Below, one piece after another: positions 8,457 through 16,030 of a stretch of 64,000 nucleotides of DNA. The notes beneath the pieces were generated by a model, which was not told the DNA's origin, did no database searches, and saw only the letters and a list, made by a program, of their open reading frames with translations. This DNA is from Mediterraneibacter glycyrrhizinilyticus (lineage in GTDB: Bacteria > Bacillota > Clostridia > Lachnospirales > Lachnospiraceae), in contig NZ_JADMSO010000012.1 of the NCBI RefSeq assembly GCF_015560805.1, positions 1 to 64,000 of the forward strand, read 5' to 3'. The first letter of the stretch is position 1. Every line of letters begins with the position of its first letter. The position numbers were made by a program, and so were the translations under genes.

Positions 8457-9311
8457 ATGATGCCGGGAACATTATATTTGTGTGCAACGCCGATCGGAAA
8501 TCTGGAAGACATGACTTTTCGGGTGATCCGTATTTTGAAAGAAGTGGATCTGATCGCGGCGGAAGATACACGCAACAGTATCAAACTTTTGAACCATTTT
8601 GAGATTACGACGCCGATGACCAGTTATCATGAATATAACAAATATGAAAAAGGAAGAAAGTTGGTGGATCGGCTTTTGGAGGGACAGAATATCGCATTGA
8701 TCACAGATGCCGGAACACCGGGAATTTCCGATCCGGGTGAAGAGCTGGTACAGATGTGTTACGAGGCGGGAGTTTCGGTGACCTCTCTTCCGGGAGCGGC
8801 GGCGTGCGTGACGGCGCTGACGATCTCGGGACTTTCCACAAGAAGATTTGCTTTCGAGGCATTTCTTCCAACGGATAAAAAAGAGCGGGAGAAAGTGCTG
8901 GCGGAATTGGAACGCGAAACGAGGACGATGATTCTTTACGAAGCGCCGCACCGTTTGACCAAAACTTTAGAATTGCTTAGAGATCGTCTTGGAGAGCAGA
9001 GAAAGATCACAGTATGCCGGGAATTGACAAAACGGCATGAGACTGCATTTCGTGCCACATTGTCGGAAGCGGCGGCTTACTATACGGCAAATGAGCCAAA
9101 AGGAGAATGTGTGCTTGTGATCGAGGGACGAAGCCGGGAAGAAATCGAACAGGAAGAAAAAGCAAAATGGGAAGAACTTTCGATCGAGCAGCATATGGAA
9201 CAATATTTAGCACAGGGAAGCAGTAAAAAAGAGGCGATGAAACTGGTGGCGAAAGACCGCGGCGTTCCGAAACGGGAGATTTATAACTATCTGGAGCGGG
9301 ATGCGAAATAA
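8457..9311 (+). CDS. rsmI: 16S rRNA (cytidine1402-2'-O)-methyltransferase
   Basis: A 284-residue tetrapyrrole-methylase-fold protein, standard RsmI length. The family motifs TPIGNLEDMT (11-20), AEDTRN (35-40) and ITDAGTPGISDPG (82-94) are intact. It modifies C1402 in the ribosomal decoding centre. ATG 8457 is chosen because AAAGGGG (8442-8448) sits eight bases upstream; an in-frame ATG at 8439 lies inside the preceding gene. Last gene of the holB operon. Confidence 0.94.
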   Translation: MMPGTLYLCATPIGNLEDMTFRVIRILKEVDLIAAEDTRNSIKLLNHFEITTPMTSYHEYNKYEKGRKLVDRLLEGQNIALITDAGTPGISDPGEELVQMCYEAGVSVTSLPGAAACVTALTISGLSTRRFAFEAFLPTDKKEREKVLAELERETRTMILYEAPHRLTKTLELLRDRLGEQRKITVCRELTKRHETAFRATLSEAAAYYTANEPKGECVLVIEGRSREEIEQEEKAKWEELSIEQHMEQYLAQGSSKKEAMKLVAKDRGVPKREIYNYLERDAK

Positions 9312-9685
9312 AAATTTATATTTAGGTGTTAATATCCGGATGTCGGGGGAGAAGTGTGGATGCGTATAGTACAAAACAATTCTCCAACGGCATTTTTGCA
9401 TTTGAGCCGGACAAAGTTTTGCTGGTATTTGTGTTCTGTTTGTGCTATCATACTGGAAAAGCATTATATTTCTGACGGATTTCGTTCTGAGCGGTGAGAA
9501 CCGCGTCCAACATTCTATTGACACATCCGGAAAATCTCAATGCTTTTGGTTTCAAATTACAACAGCAGAGAGAATTTTTCGGGAAAGAAAGTGACATATT
9601 TGTTGTTATGTGAAGTGGCAATGTGCTTTCAGTATATTTCAATGTTTATTCTTTCTGCACGATTATTACACAGGAGGAATTGCAT
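9312..9685. other. Intergenic region with one extended -10 and no visible gene
   Basis: About 370 bases between rsmI and the Rpn gene. An extended -10 (TGCTATCAT, 9443-9451) and a TTGACA (from about 9518) are seen, but neither has a well-spaced partner box. No convincing ORF, RNA gene or rho-independent terminator was found. Confidence 0.5.
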
Positions 9686-10723
9686 ATGGGAAACAATGAA
9701 AACATGGTAATCAATGATAACTTGGCGGCAAACGATAATGTTGTGGAGAAAGACAGCATGGTGACGAGCGATCAAACAGGAAAAAGTGATGCGGCAATGC
9801 CGGCAGTCAACCGGACGTTCAAATCAACCGTATTCATTATGCTGTTTGAGGACAAGAAAAATCTGTTGGAACTTTATAATGCAATTAGTGGAAAACATTA
9901 TACAGACCCGGAACTTTTGGAAATCAATACACTGGAAAATGCCATTTACATGTCGATCAAGAATGATGTTTCGTTTCTGATCGACGGCAGGCTTTCTCTC
10001 TACGAGCATCAGTCGACGTATAATCCGAATCTGCCGCTTCGATTTTTACTTTATATTGCGAATCAATACGCAAGTATTACAAAAGATGTCAATTTGTACG
10101 GAACAAGGCTCGTAGAGATTCCGACGCCGGAGTTTATTATTTTCTATAATGGCAGAAAAGACTGCCCGGATCGTCAGGTGCTGCGGCTATCTGATATGTA
10201 TACGGTGAAAGATAAGTCTTATAAGTTGGAATTGGAAGCGACGATGCTGAATATCAACGGAACACATAATCAGAATTTGAAAGAAGCTTGTCAGACGCTG
10301 AAAGAATATGCAATTTACACAGATAAGATCCGTAAGTATACAGAGAAAATAAGTCTGGAAGATGCGGTGGAACGGGCAATTTGCGAGTGTATAGATGAGG
10401 GCGTTTTAAAAGAGTTTCTGGAGAAACACAGAGCGGAGGCAAAAGCGATGAGTATCTTTGAATATGATCAGGAGAAGCATTTGCGTATGGAACGTGAAGA
10501 AGCGTGGGAAGAGGGACGACGTGAGGGTGAAGCAGATGGTCTGCGGAGAGGCAGAGAGGATGGCATTCGTGAAGGTAGAGAGTCCGGATTCCGTGAGGGC
10601 GAAGAGAAAGCGCTGCTTCTTGCAAAACGAATCTTTAAGTTATCACAGGCAGGAAAGTCATTAGAGGAGATTGCCGAGATTTGCGGGATTTCGGAAGAGA
10701 AAGTGAAACAGATTCTGGAATAG
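9686..10723 (+). CDS. Rpn family recombination-promoting nuclease/putative transposase
   Basis: A 345-residue PD-(D/E)XK nuclease-fold protein of the Rpn/PF04754 type, often called putative transposase. The core D...ExQ is seen in FLIDGRLSLYEHQS. E. coli Rpn proteins are DNA endonucleases stimulating RecA-independent recombination, and some act in phage defence; the role here is inferred. The C-terminal part carries a charged glycine-phased repeat (REG/RRG/REGxxxG) and ends in a short helix-turn-helix-like segment (EEIAEICGISEEKV). ATG 9686 follows AGGAGG by eight bases. No terminal inverted repeats flank it, so it is not an intact insertion sequence. Confidence 0.83.
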   Translation: MGNNENMVINDNLAANDNVVEKDSMVTSDQTGKSDAAMPAVNRTFKSTVFIMLFEDKKNLLELYNAISGKHYTDPELLEINTLENAIYMSIKNDVSFLIDGRLSLYEHQSTYNPNLPLRFLLYIANQYASITKDVNLYGTRLVEIPTPEFIIFYNGRKDCPDRQVLRLSDMYTVKDKSYKLELEATMLNINGTHNQNLKEACQTLKEYAIYTDKIRKYTEKISLEDAVERAICECIDEGVLKEFLEKHRAEAKAMSIFEYDQEKHLRMEREEAWEEGRREGEADGLRRGREDGIREGRESGFREGEEKALLLAKRIFKLSQAGKSLEEIAEICGISEEKVKQILE

Positions 10724-10731
10724 AAAAATGA

Positions 10732-10750
10732 TAGTGTCGATGTACAAAGG
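10732..10750. repeat. Half copy of dispersed palindromic element
   Basis: TAGTGTCGATGTACAAAGG resembles the left arm (TAGCGTCAGTGTACAAGG) of the element found complete at 21437 and 23211. No matching right arm is visible here. Confidence 0.4.
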
Positions 10751-10774
10751 ACAATACATTCGGTGGGGAGAAAA

Positions 10775-10827
10775 TAAGGTTACGTTAAGGTTTCAACCAT
10801 TGTAGTTTAAGACGCAGGTGATATACT
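10775..10827 (+). promoter_or_regulatory. Promoter with 11-bp-phased direct repeats upstream of DUF975-RR-HK operon
   Basis: TAAGGTT occurs at 10775-10781 and again at 10786-10792, exactly 11 bp apart, the geometry of OmpR/PhoB-type operators. Just downstream are TTGTAG (10800-10805), a 16-bp spacer and the extended -10 TGATATACT (10819-10827). Autoregulation by the response regulator of this operon is the natural reading. Confidence 0.55.
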
Positions 10828-10876
10828 CTTTACAACAAAGAAAATAAATCATTGAAAGTTGTAAGGAGGGAACGAG

Positions 10877-11695
10877 ATGAGTATATGGTCAAGAAAGAAA
10901 ATGAAAGAAACCGGAAAGATCCGGATGCGGGGGAACTATTGGAAAGCAGTGCTTGCGGCGATCATCATCACATTTGCGGCAGGTAGTGCCGGTATGGCGG
11001 GAGGCGCATCAGTTGGATCATCTTCAGGAGCTTCCGACTCCACAGAGTCTGTGGAGTCCTCTGAATCATCGTATTCTTCGGAGAATACGATGGGAAATAT
11101 GGAGGCTGAAGAGACAACGGATGATGAGATATCTGTGATTTCTTTGAAAATCGATGAAATGACGGATACAGGGTTTGCGTTCTTTGTATTCTGGGTTGTT
11201 ACGGCAGCTGTAATTATTTTAGGGATAGCAGTGGTGATCGATGTATTTCTGCTAAATCCGTTGGAAATCGGATGCCGCCGGTTCTTTTACCTGAATCTGC
11301 GGGAAAATGCGGATATTAAAGAGCTTGGTTATGTCTTTGATAAATCGTATAAGAATAGTGTAAAGATCATGTTCTTTATGGATGTGAAAGTTGTACTTTG
11401 GACACTTTTGTTTATAATACCGGGTATCGTTAAAAGTTATGAATACCGGCTGATCCCGTATCTTCTGGCAGAAGATACGGAATTGGATTCCAAGGAAGCA
11501 TTTGCAAAGAGCCGGGAATTAATGAAAGGAAATAAATGGCGTGCGTTTGTTTTGGACCTGTCGTTTATATTGTGGAATTTCCTGTCTGCGATGACATTTG
11601 GTCTTGTGGGAATCTTTTATTCAAATCCTTATCAATATAGTACAGATGCAGCATTTTATCAGGCAGTGAAAGAGGAAAGCTATGACAGGATATAG
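10877..11695 (+). CDS. DUF975 family membrane protein
   Basis: A 272-residue membrane protein of the DUF975 family, function unknown. It opens with a short basic N-terminus and a hydrophobic segment (residues ~22-45). An extracytoplasmic serine/glutamate-rich linker follows (about 47-90), then about three more membrane segments. The family ends in the conserved (N)PYxxST(D)AAFY motif, seen as NPYQYSTDAAFY. The SD AAGGAGGG is correctly spaced. It overlaps the following response regulator by 14 bases, so the membrane protein and the two-component system are co-translated, suggesting an envelope-related job. Confidence 0.82.
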   Translation: MSIWSRKKMKETGKIRMRGNYWKAVLAAIIITFAAGSAGMAGGASVGSSSGASDSTESVESSESSYSSENTMGNMEAEETTDDEISVISLKIDEMTDTGFAFFVFWVVTAAVIILGIAVVIDVFLLNPLEIGCRRFFYLNLRENADIKELGYVFDKSYKNSVKIMFFMDVKVVLWTLLFIIPGIVKSYEYRLIPYLLAEDTELDSKEAFAKSRELMKGNKWRAFVLDLSFILWNFLSAMTFGLVGIFYSNPYQYSTDAAFYQAVKEESYDRI

Positions 11696-12407
11696 TATTT
11701 TGATCGCAGATGACGAGCCGGAGATCCGGGAACTACTCCGGCTCTATCTGGAAAAAGACGGGTATCGGGTTCTGGAAAGCCAGAATGGGATCGAGACTTT
11801 GGAGTTATTGAAAAAGGAGCAGGTGGATCTGCTTGTACTGGATATTATGATGCCGGAATTAGATGGATTTTCCGTGCTTCGGAAAGTACGGAAAGAAAAT
11901 AATATACCGGTGTTGATCTTATCGGCAAAAGACAGCGATGCGGATCGGATCTTAGGCTTGGATCTCGGAGCCGACGACTATTTGACGAAACCGTTTAATC
12001 CACTGGAAGCCGTAGCCAGGATCCATTCCAATATCCGACGGTTTTATGTACTCGGCAGCGGAAAGAAAAAAGAAGAAGCAAGCGTGATTTGTGCGGCAGA
12101 TCTGATGTTGAATCTGGATTCATGTACACTGTATCGCGGAGAGGAACAGATTGAACTGACTTCGGTTGAATTTCGACTGATGCACTTGTTTATGGAACAT
12201 CCGGGAAAAGTATTTACGAAATCGGCGCTTTTTCAAGCGGGATGGGAAAGTGAATATATGCAGGATGATAACAACGTGATGGTTTGCATCAGTAAGCTGC
12301 GTGCGAAGCTTTCGGATGACGGCAATCGTTATATTAAAACGATACGGGGATTAGGGTATCGATTTTGCGGCGAGAACCGGGAAGCAAAGCCAAATGATGG
12401 GAAGTAA
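11682..12407 (+). CDS. OmpR-type response regulator
   Basis: 241 residues: a receiver domain (acidic pair at D10/D11, phospho-acceptor D54 in LVLDIMMPELDG, LTKPF lysine) and a C-terminal winged-helix DNA-binding domain ending KTIRGLGYRF. It overlaps the DUF975 gene and precedes its kinase by about 40 bases. Its operator may be the 11-bp repeats upstream of the operon. Confidence 0.93.
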   Translation: MTGYSILIADDEPEIRELLRLYLEKDGYRVLESQNGIETLELLKKEQVDLLVLDIMMPELDGFSVLRKVRKENNIPVLILSAKDSDADRILGLDLGADDYLTKPFNPLEAVARIHSNIRRFYVLGSGKKKEEASVICAADLMLNLDSCTLYRGEEQIELTSVEFRLMHLFMEHPGKVFTKSALFQAGWESEYMQDDNNVMVCISKLRAKLSDDGNRYIKTIRGLGYRFCGENREAKPNDGK

Positions 12408-12448
12408 TGAAAATAATGTTGAGCAGCGGGAGGCATTGGAGGTAAAAA

Positions 12449-13699
12449 GTGGGGAATGAAACGGATAAACCAACAGAACATTTGAACCGCTATTTTATTT
12501 TGCGTCTGATCGCAATGATGGTACTTGTGCTCTTTACGGAAATTATCGTAAATATGGCAGTTTCAAAAGGTTTGATCCCAATGATCAACACATATATCAA
12601 TACAGAAATTTTTCCGACAGGAATCTCATCTTCAGAACGGATTTTGATGCTGCTCTCGGTGTTGTGGCTGGTTCTTCTTCGATTTTTCGATTTGACATTG
12701 GGAACATTGCTTCCGAAATCGATTTTGCTGGTGTTTGGAAATGTTGCTGAAAAATATGTTTCTTTTGGAATGGAGGAGATGGACGCGCGGAATCTGCTTT
12801 TGATATTTGTTACAGTGGCAGGAGTATTGCTTTGTTATTTACTGCCCTGTTTAATCGGGATTTTTATTTACAGCAGAATGATCGTCCGAAAGGTGGAAAA
12901 AATCCGCGAATATGACCGAAGACAGCAGGAGACGTTTACACAGAGAAGAAATCTTCTCTTGTCGGACATGGCGCACGATCTGAAAACACCGATTACGACG
13001 GTTGCAGGATATGCGCAGGCGCTTGTCGATCACATGGTGGATTCTAAAGAGAAACAGGAAGAGTATTTAAAGGCGATTCATGCAAAGTCAATGCAGATGA
13101 GCCATTTGATCACATTGTTGTTTGATTATGTGAAATTAGACAGTGAGGGGTTTGAGTTAAAAAAAGAAGAAAAAGATCTCTCCGAATTGTTGAGGGAATG
13201 TGTTGCGGGGATCTATATGGATGCAGAGGACAAGGGAATGGCGTTGGAAGTTGTGATTCCGGAAAAACAATGTATGGCGCAGATCGATCCGATGCAGTTT
13301 ACGCGTGCAGTTATAAATTTGCTTGTGAATGCCGTAAAACATAATCCCCAAGGAACGAAGATTCGGGTTTCTCTGGAAGAACAGGCAAAAAACTGGTACA
13401 TCCGAATTGTGGATTCGGGGTCGGAAATAGAAAAAAAGCTGGCAGAGCATATTTTTGACCCGTTTGTAATGGGAGATACTTCAAGAAGCCAGAAGAGCGG
13501 AAGCGGGCTGGGGATTGGGATTTCAGCAAAAATCATAGAGATGCATGGGGGAACATTGACACTGGAACAGCAGGTCGAGAATAGATGTTTCAACAATTCG
13601 GAAGAATATACAAAAGCTTTTTGCATAGAAATTCCCCGGCTTTTGACCGGGGAAACATATGAGTACACCGACGTTGCGGATACTACTTTACTTCGGTGA
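12449..13699 (+). CDS. Sensor histidine kinase
   Basis: A 416-residue membrane kinase paired with the preceding OmpR-type regulator. It has two N-terminal membrane helices and further hydrophobic segments near 66-82 and 116-142. H176 is in SDMAHDLKTP. The N box is RAVINLLVNAVKHNP and the G box SGLGIGISAKIIEMHGG. The GTG start is supported by GGAGGT (12438-12443). The last ~15 codons run over a hairpin (13632-13654) and into the 3' end of the convergent ABC ATPase gene (17-bp overlap), suggesting the original stop was lost. Confidence 0.92.
   Translation: MGNETDKPTEHLNRYFILRLIAMMVLVLFTEIIVNMAVSKGLIPMINTYINTEIFPTGISSSERILMLLSVLWLVLLRFFDLTLGTLLPKSILLVFGNVAEKYVSFGMEEMDARNLLLIFVTVAGVLLCYLLPCLIGIFIYSRMIVRKVEKIREYDRRQQETFTQRRNLLLSDMAHDLKTPITTVAGYAQALVDHMVDSKEKQEEYLKAIHAKSMQMSHLITLLFDYVKLDSEGFELKKEEKDLSELLRECVAGIYMDAEDKGMALEVVIPEKQCMAQIDPMQFTRAVINLLVNAVKHNPQGTKIRVSLEEQAKNWYIRIVDSGSEIEKKLAEHIFDPFVMGDTSRSQKSGSGLGIGISAKIIEMHGGTLTLEQQVENRCFNNSEEYTKAFCIEIPRLLTGETYEYTDVADTTLLR
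13632..13654 (-). terminator. Weak hairpin between convergent genes
   Basis: TTCCCCGG (13632-13639) pairs with CCGGGGAA (13647-13654) around a 7-base loop. On the minus strand it is followed by TTTCT, so it could end the ABC ATPase transcript. It lies inside the 3' end of the kinase gene. Confidence 0.4.
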
Positions 13700-14336
13700 T
13701 CTGTCCGTCTTTCATGAAGACGATCTTTGTTCCGAGCGTGATCGCTTCGTCGTATTTATTGGTAACATAGAGGATCGTAAGTCCAAGTTTACGGTGGATC
13801 TTTTTGACATCGCGCAGCATTTCTTCGCGCAGTTTTTCCTGTTGATGTGCGAAATCTTCATCAAGGAGCAGTACTTTCGGGTGAAATACGATTGCCCGTC
13901 CAAGCGCGGCTTTTTGCTTTTCCGAGTCGCTGACGGAACGGATTTTTTTGTGGAGGACATGAGAGATGCCGAAAAAATCCGCAGCCTGTTTTACCCGGGT
14001 ATCGATGATATTGCGGGGCATATTGCGTAGTTTCAATCCGAGAGCCATATTGTCGTAGACGTTGAAATTATTGTATAGCGTATAATTTTGAAATGCCATT
14101 GCAAGATGTCGGTCGCGCGGGAGAATATCGTTGAGCAGATCGTCGCCGAGATAAATCTCTCCGGAAGTAATATCCTCAAGTCCGCCGATCATTCGGAGGA
14201 CTGTGGATTTTCCGCAGCCGCTTGGACCATAGAAAGTGACAAATTCTCCGTCTGCGATGTGAAGAGAGAGATCTTTGACCGACACAAATCCGTTCGGATA
14301 AATTTTATTTAAATTTTTTAAAGTCACACTTGCCAT
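13683..14336 (-). CDS. Degenerate sugar-type ABC ATPase (MalK/UgpC-like), probably catalytically impaired
   Basis: A 217-residue ATP-binding cassette closest to MalK/UgpC/MsmX sugar-importer ATPases, which are normally ~360-370 residues. Walker A GPSGCGKST (37-45), Q83 and Walker B VLLLDE (155-160) are intact. The LSGGQ signature is replaced by VSDSEKQ (134-140), the D-loop reads AHQQ instead of SNLD, and the switch histidine is N193 (VTNKYDEA for VTHDQTEA). The C-terminal regulatory OB/TOBE domain is absent. No permease or binding protein is nearby. It may be a decaying paralogue or a nucleotide-binding regulator; the open frame is intact. Confidence 0.8.
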   Translation of the reverse strand: MASVTLKNLNKIYPNGFVSVKDLSLHIADGEFVTFYGPSGCGKSTVLRMIGGLEDITSGEIYLGDDLLNDILPRDRHLAMAFQNYTLYNNFNVYDNMALGLKLRNMPRNIIDTRVKQAADFFGISHVLHKKIRSVSDSEKQKAALGRAIVFHPKVLLLDEDFAHQQEKLREEMLRDVKKIHRKLGLTILYVTNKYDEAITLGTKIVFMKDGQITEVK

Positions 14337-14585
14337 AACGATTACCTCACATTCATTTCGAGTATCTTATTATGCTGTCCACAGCATACAAAGAACATAC
14401 ATTTCCGCAAGACTGCATGCTGAAGACATGTTTATTTTACCATATTAAAAAATGTAAAACAATGAGTTTGATAAACCTGTATTTTGATCCTCTATCTGAT
14501 ACTTGGGTTTGACAAAGAAGTATCCAGACGGTAACATAGGGAAAGACAAACAGAAAATAAGATAAGAGTGAGGTATAAAGGTAAG

Positions 14586-15368
14586 ATGTACGAGCAGTTG
14601 ATCGAGATAGTAAAACAGGCGGGAGCGATGATCCGGGAGGCGCATGAAGCGGAGATCCCGGTCTATGACAAAGAGGGGATCGCCAATTTTGTCACAAAAT
14701 ATGACAAAGATGTGCAGTCGTTTTTGATCCGGAATTTCCGCCAGCTTCTTCCGGAGGCGAATTTCCTTGCGGAGGAAGACGGGATCCGTCAGGAACTTGG
14801 CGACGGTTATTGTTTCATTATCGATCCGATCGACGGTACGACCAACTTTATCTTTGATTATAAATTCAGCTGCGTTTCCGTCGGTCTTGCATGGAAAGGA
14901 CGGATGCAGTTCGGCGTTGTGTACAATCCATATACAGAAGAATTGTATACGGCGGTCAAAGGAGAGGGCGCATACAAGAACGGAAAGCGGATCCACAGCA
15001 GTGAAAAAGGGCTTGGGGAAAATCTGGCTGCATTTGGCTGTGCCAGATATAATTCAAATGATACGAGCGAGACGGACCGCATTTTCCGATATGCAAAAAT
15101 ACTGTATCTCCATACGCTTGCGATCCGAAGCAGCGGTTCCGCCGCGCTTGACATTTGCCGGGTCGCTTCGGGAAGTAATGGGATCTATGTAGAACTGATG
15201 CTCCATCCATGGGATTATGCGGCAGCATCGTTGATTCTGATGGAGGCAGGCGGATTCATTTCCACATTGGAGGGCGGAATGGTTACTCTGGATCGCCCGT
15301 GCTCTGTGATCGCGGCAGGACGGCAGTGCTGGAAAGAGGCAACACAGCTTTTTAAATCGGCAGATTGA
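14586..15368 (+). CDS. Inositol monophosphatase family protein
   Basis: A 260-residue Mg2+-dependent phosphatase of the IMPase/FIG family. Metal-binding residues are visible in AEED (62-65), DPIDGTTNF (80-88) and the C-terminal WDYAAASLI block. Substrates in bacteria include inositol-1-phosphate, 3'-phosphoadenosine-5'-phosphate and fructose-1,6-bisphosphate; which applies is not decidable. ATG 14586 gives the usual family N-terminus; a GTG at 14568 is in frame. It ends 15 bases from the convergent spmB gene. Confidence 0.88.
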   Translation: MYEQLIEIVKQAGAMIREAHEAEIPVYDKEGIANFVTKYDKDVQSFLIRNFRQLLPEANFLAEEDGIRQELGDGYCFIIDPIDGTTNFIFDYKFSCVSVGLAWKGRMQFGVVYNPYTEELYTAVKGEGAYKNGKRIHSSEKGLGENLAAFGCARYNSNDTSETDRIFRYAKILYLHTLAIRSSGSAALDICRVASGSNGIYVELMLHPWDYAAASLILMEAGGFISTLEGGMVTLDRPCSVIAAGRQCWKEATQLFKSAD

Positions 15369-15383
15369 AAATGACCGAATTGC

Positions 15384-15911
15384 TCAAACCATCCATCCTG
15401 CAAGCACGACGCTGGCGATGAGACCGGCCAGCGTGGAAAGAAGAGCGCCGGCAAGGGTGTAACGTGTTTTTGTTACTTTGGCAGTCATGAAATAGACGCT
15501 CATTGTATAAAAAATGGTTTCGGTGCAGGACATCGAGATCGACGCGATCAATCCGAGTCTGGAGTCTGTTCCATATTCTTTGAAAATATCCAGGAGCAAT
15601 CCGGTAGCTGCGGAGGAGGAAAACATTTTCACGAGAGTCAGAGGGACCAATTCACCGGGAAAGCCGATATACAGCGTTATTTTTCCGATCAGACGGGCGA
15701 AAAATTCAAGAAATCCGGATGCACGGAGAATGCCGACTGCAACCATCAGCCCGATCAGCGTCGGCATGATCTTGATCACGGTCAGGAAACCGCTCCTTGC
15801 ACCTTTGATAAAATTGTCATAGACATTGGTTCCCATCAGGATTCCGTATACGATGATCGCAAGAATGAGGAACGGCACGATAAAATCAGAAAGATATAAA
15901 AATAATTTCAT
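15384..15911 (-). CDS. spmB: Spore maturation protein B
   Basis: A 175-residue membrane protein with the nucleoside-recognition (Gate) fold, normal SpmB length. It has about four or five hydrophobic segments and the conserved LVKMFSSSAATGLLLDIFKEYG and SMSCTETIFYTMSVYF blocks. With SpmA it promotes dehydration of the spore core in Bacillus. An AAGGAG SD precedes its ATG. Unlike the usual spmA-spmB operon, spmA lies 2.1 kb away on the other strand, with a DUF885 gene between. Confidence 0.92.
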   Translation of the reverse strand: MKLFLYLSDFIVPFLILAIIVYGILMGTNVYDNFIKGARSGFLTVIKIMPTLIGLMVAVGILRASGFLEFFARLIGKITLYIGFPGELVPLTLVKMFSSSAATGLLLDIFKEYGTDSRLGLIASISMSCTETIFYTMSVYFMTAKVTKTRYTLAGALLSTLAGLIASVVLAGWMV

Positions 15912-16030
15912 AGGATGCTCCTTATCATGAGGAGATGTTATAAGGTTCTTAACAGAATATGCCGGCTCCTCGGAATAAATCTTTGTTTTTACAAATAAGT
16001 ATAAGCAAAGTATTCCGGGGAGTTTTTATT

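Noticed and set aside
9686-10723. Insertion sequence centred on the Rpn gene
   Set aside because: No terminal inverted repeats or target duplication were seen; Rpn proteins are chromosomal nucleases despite the putative transposase label.
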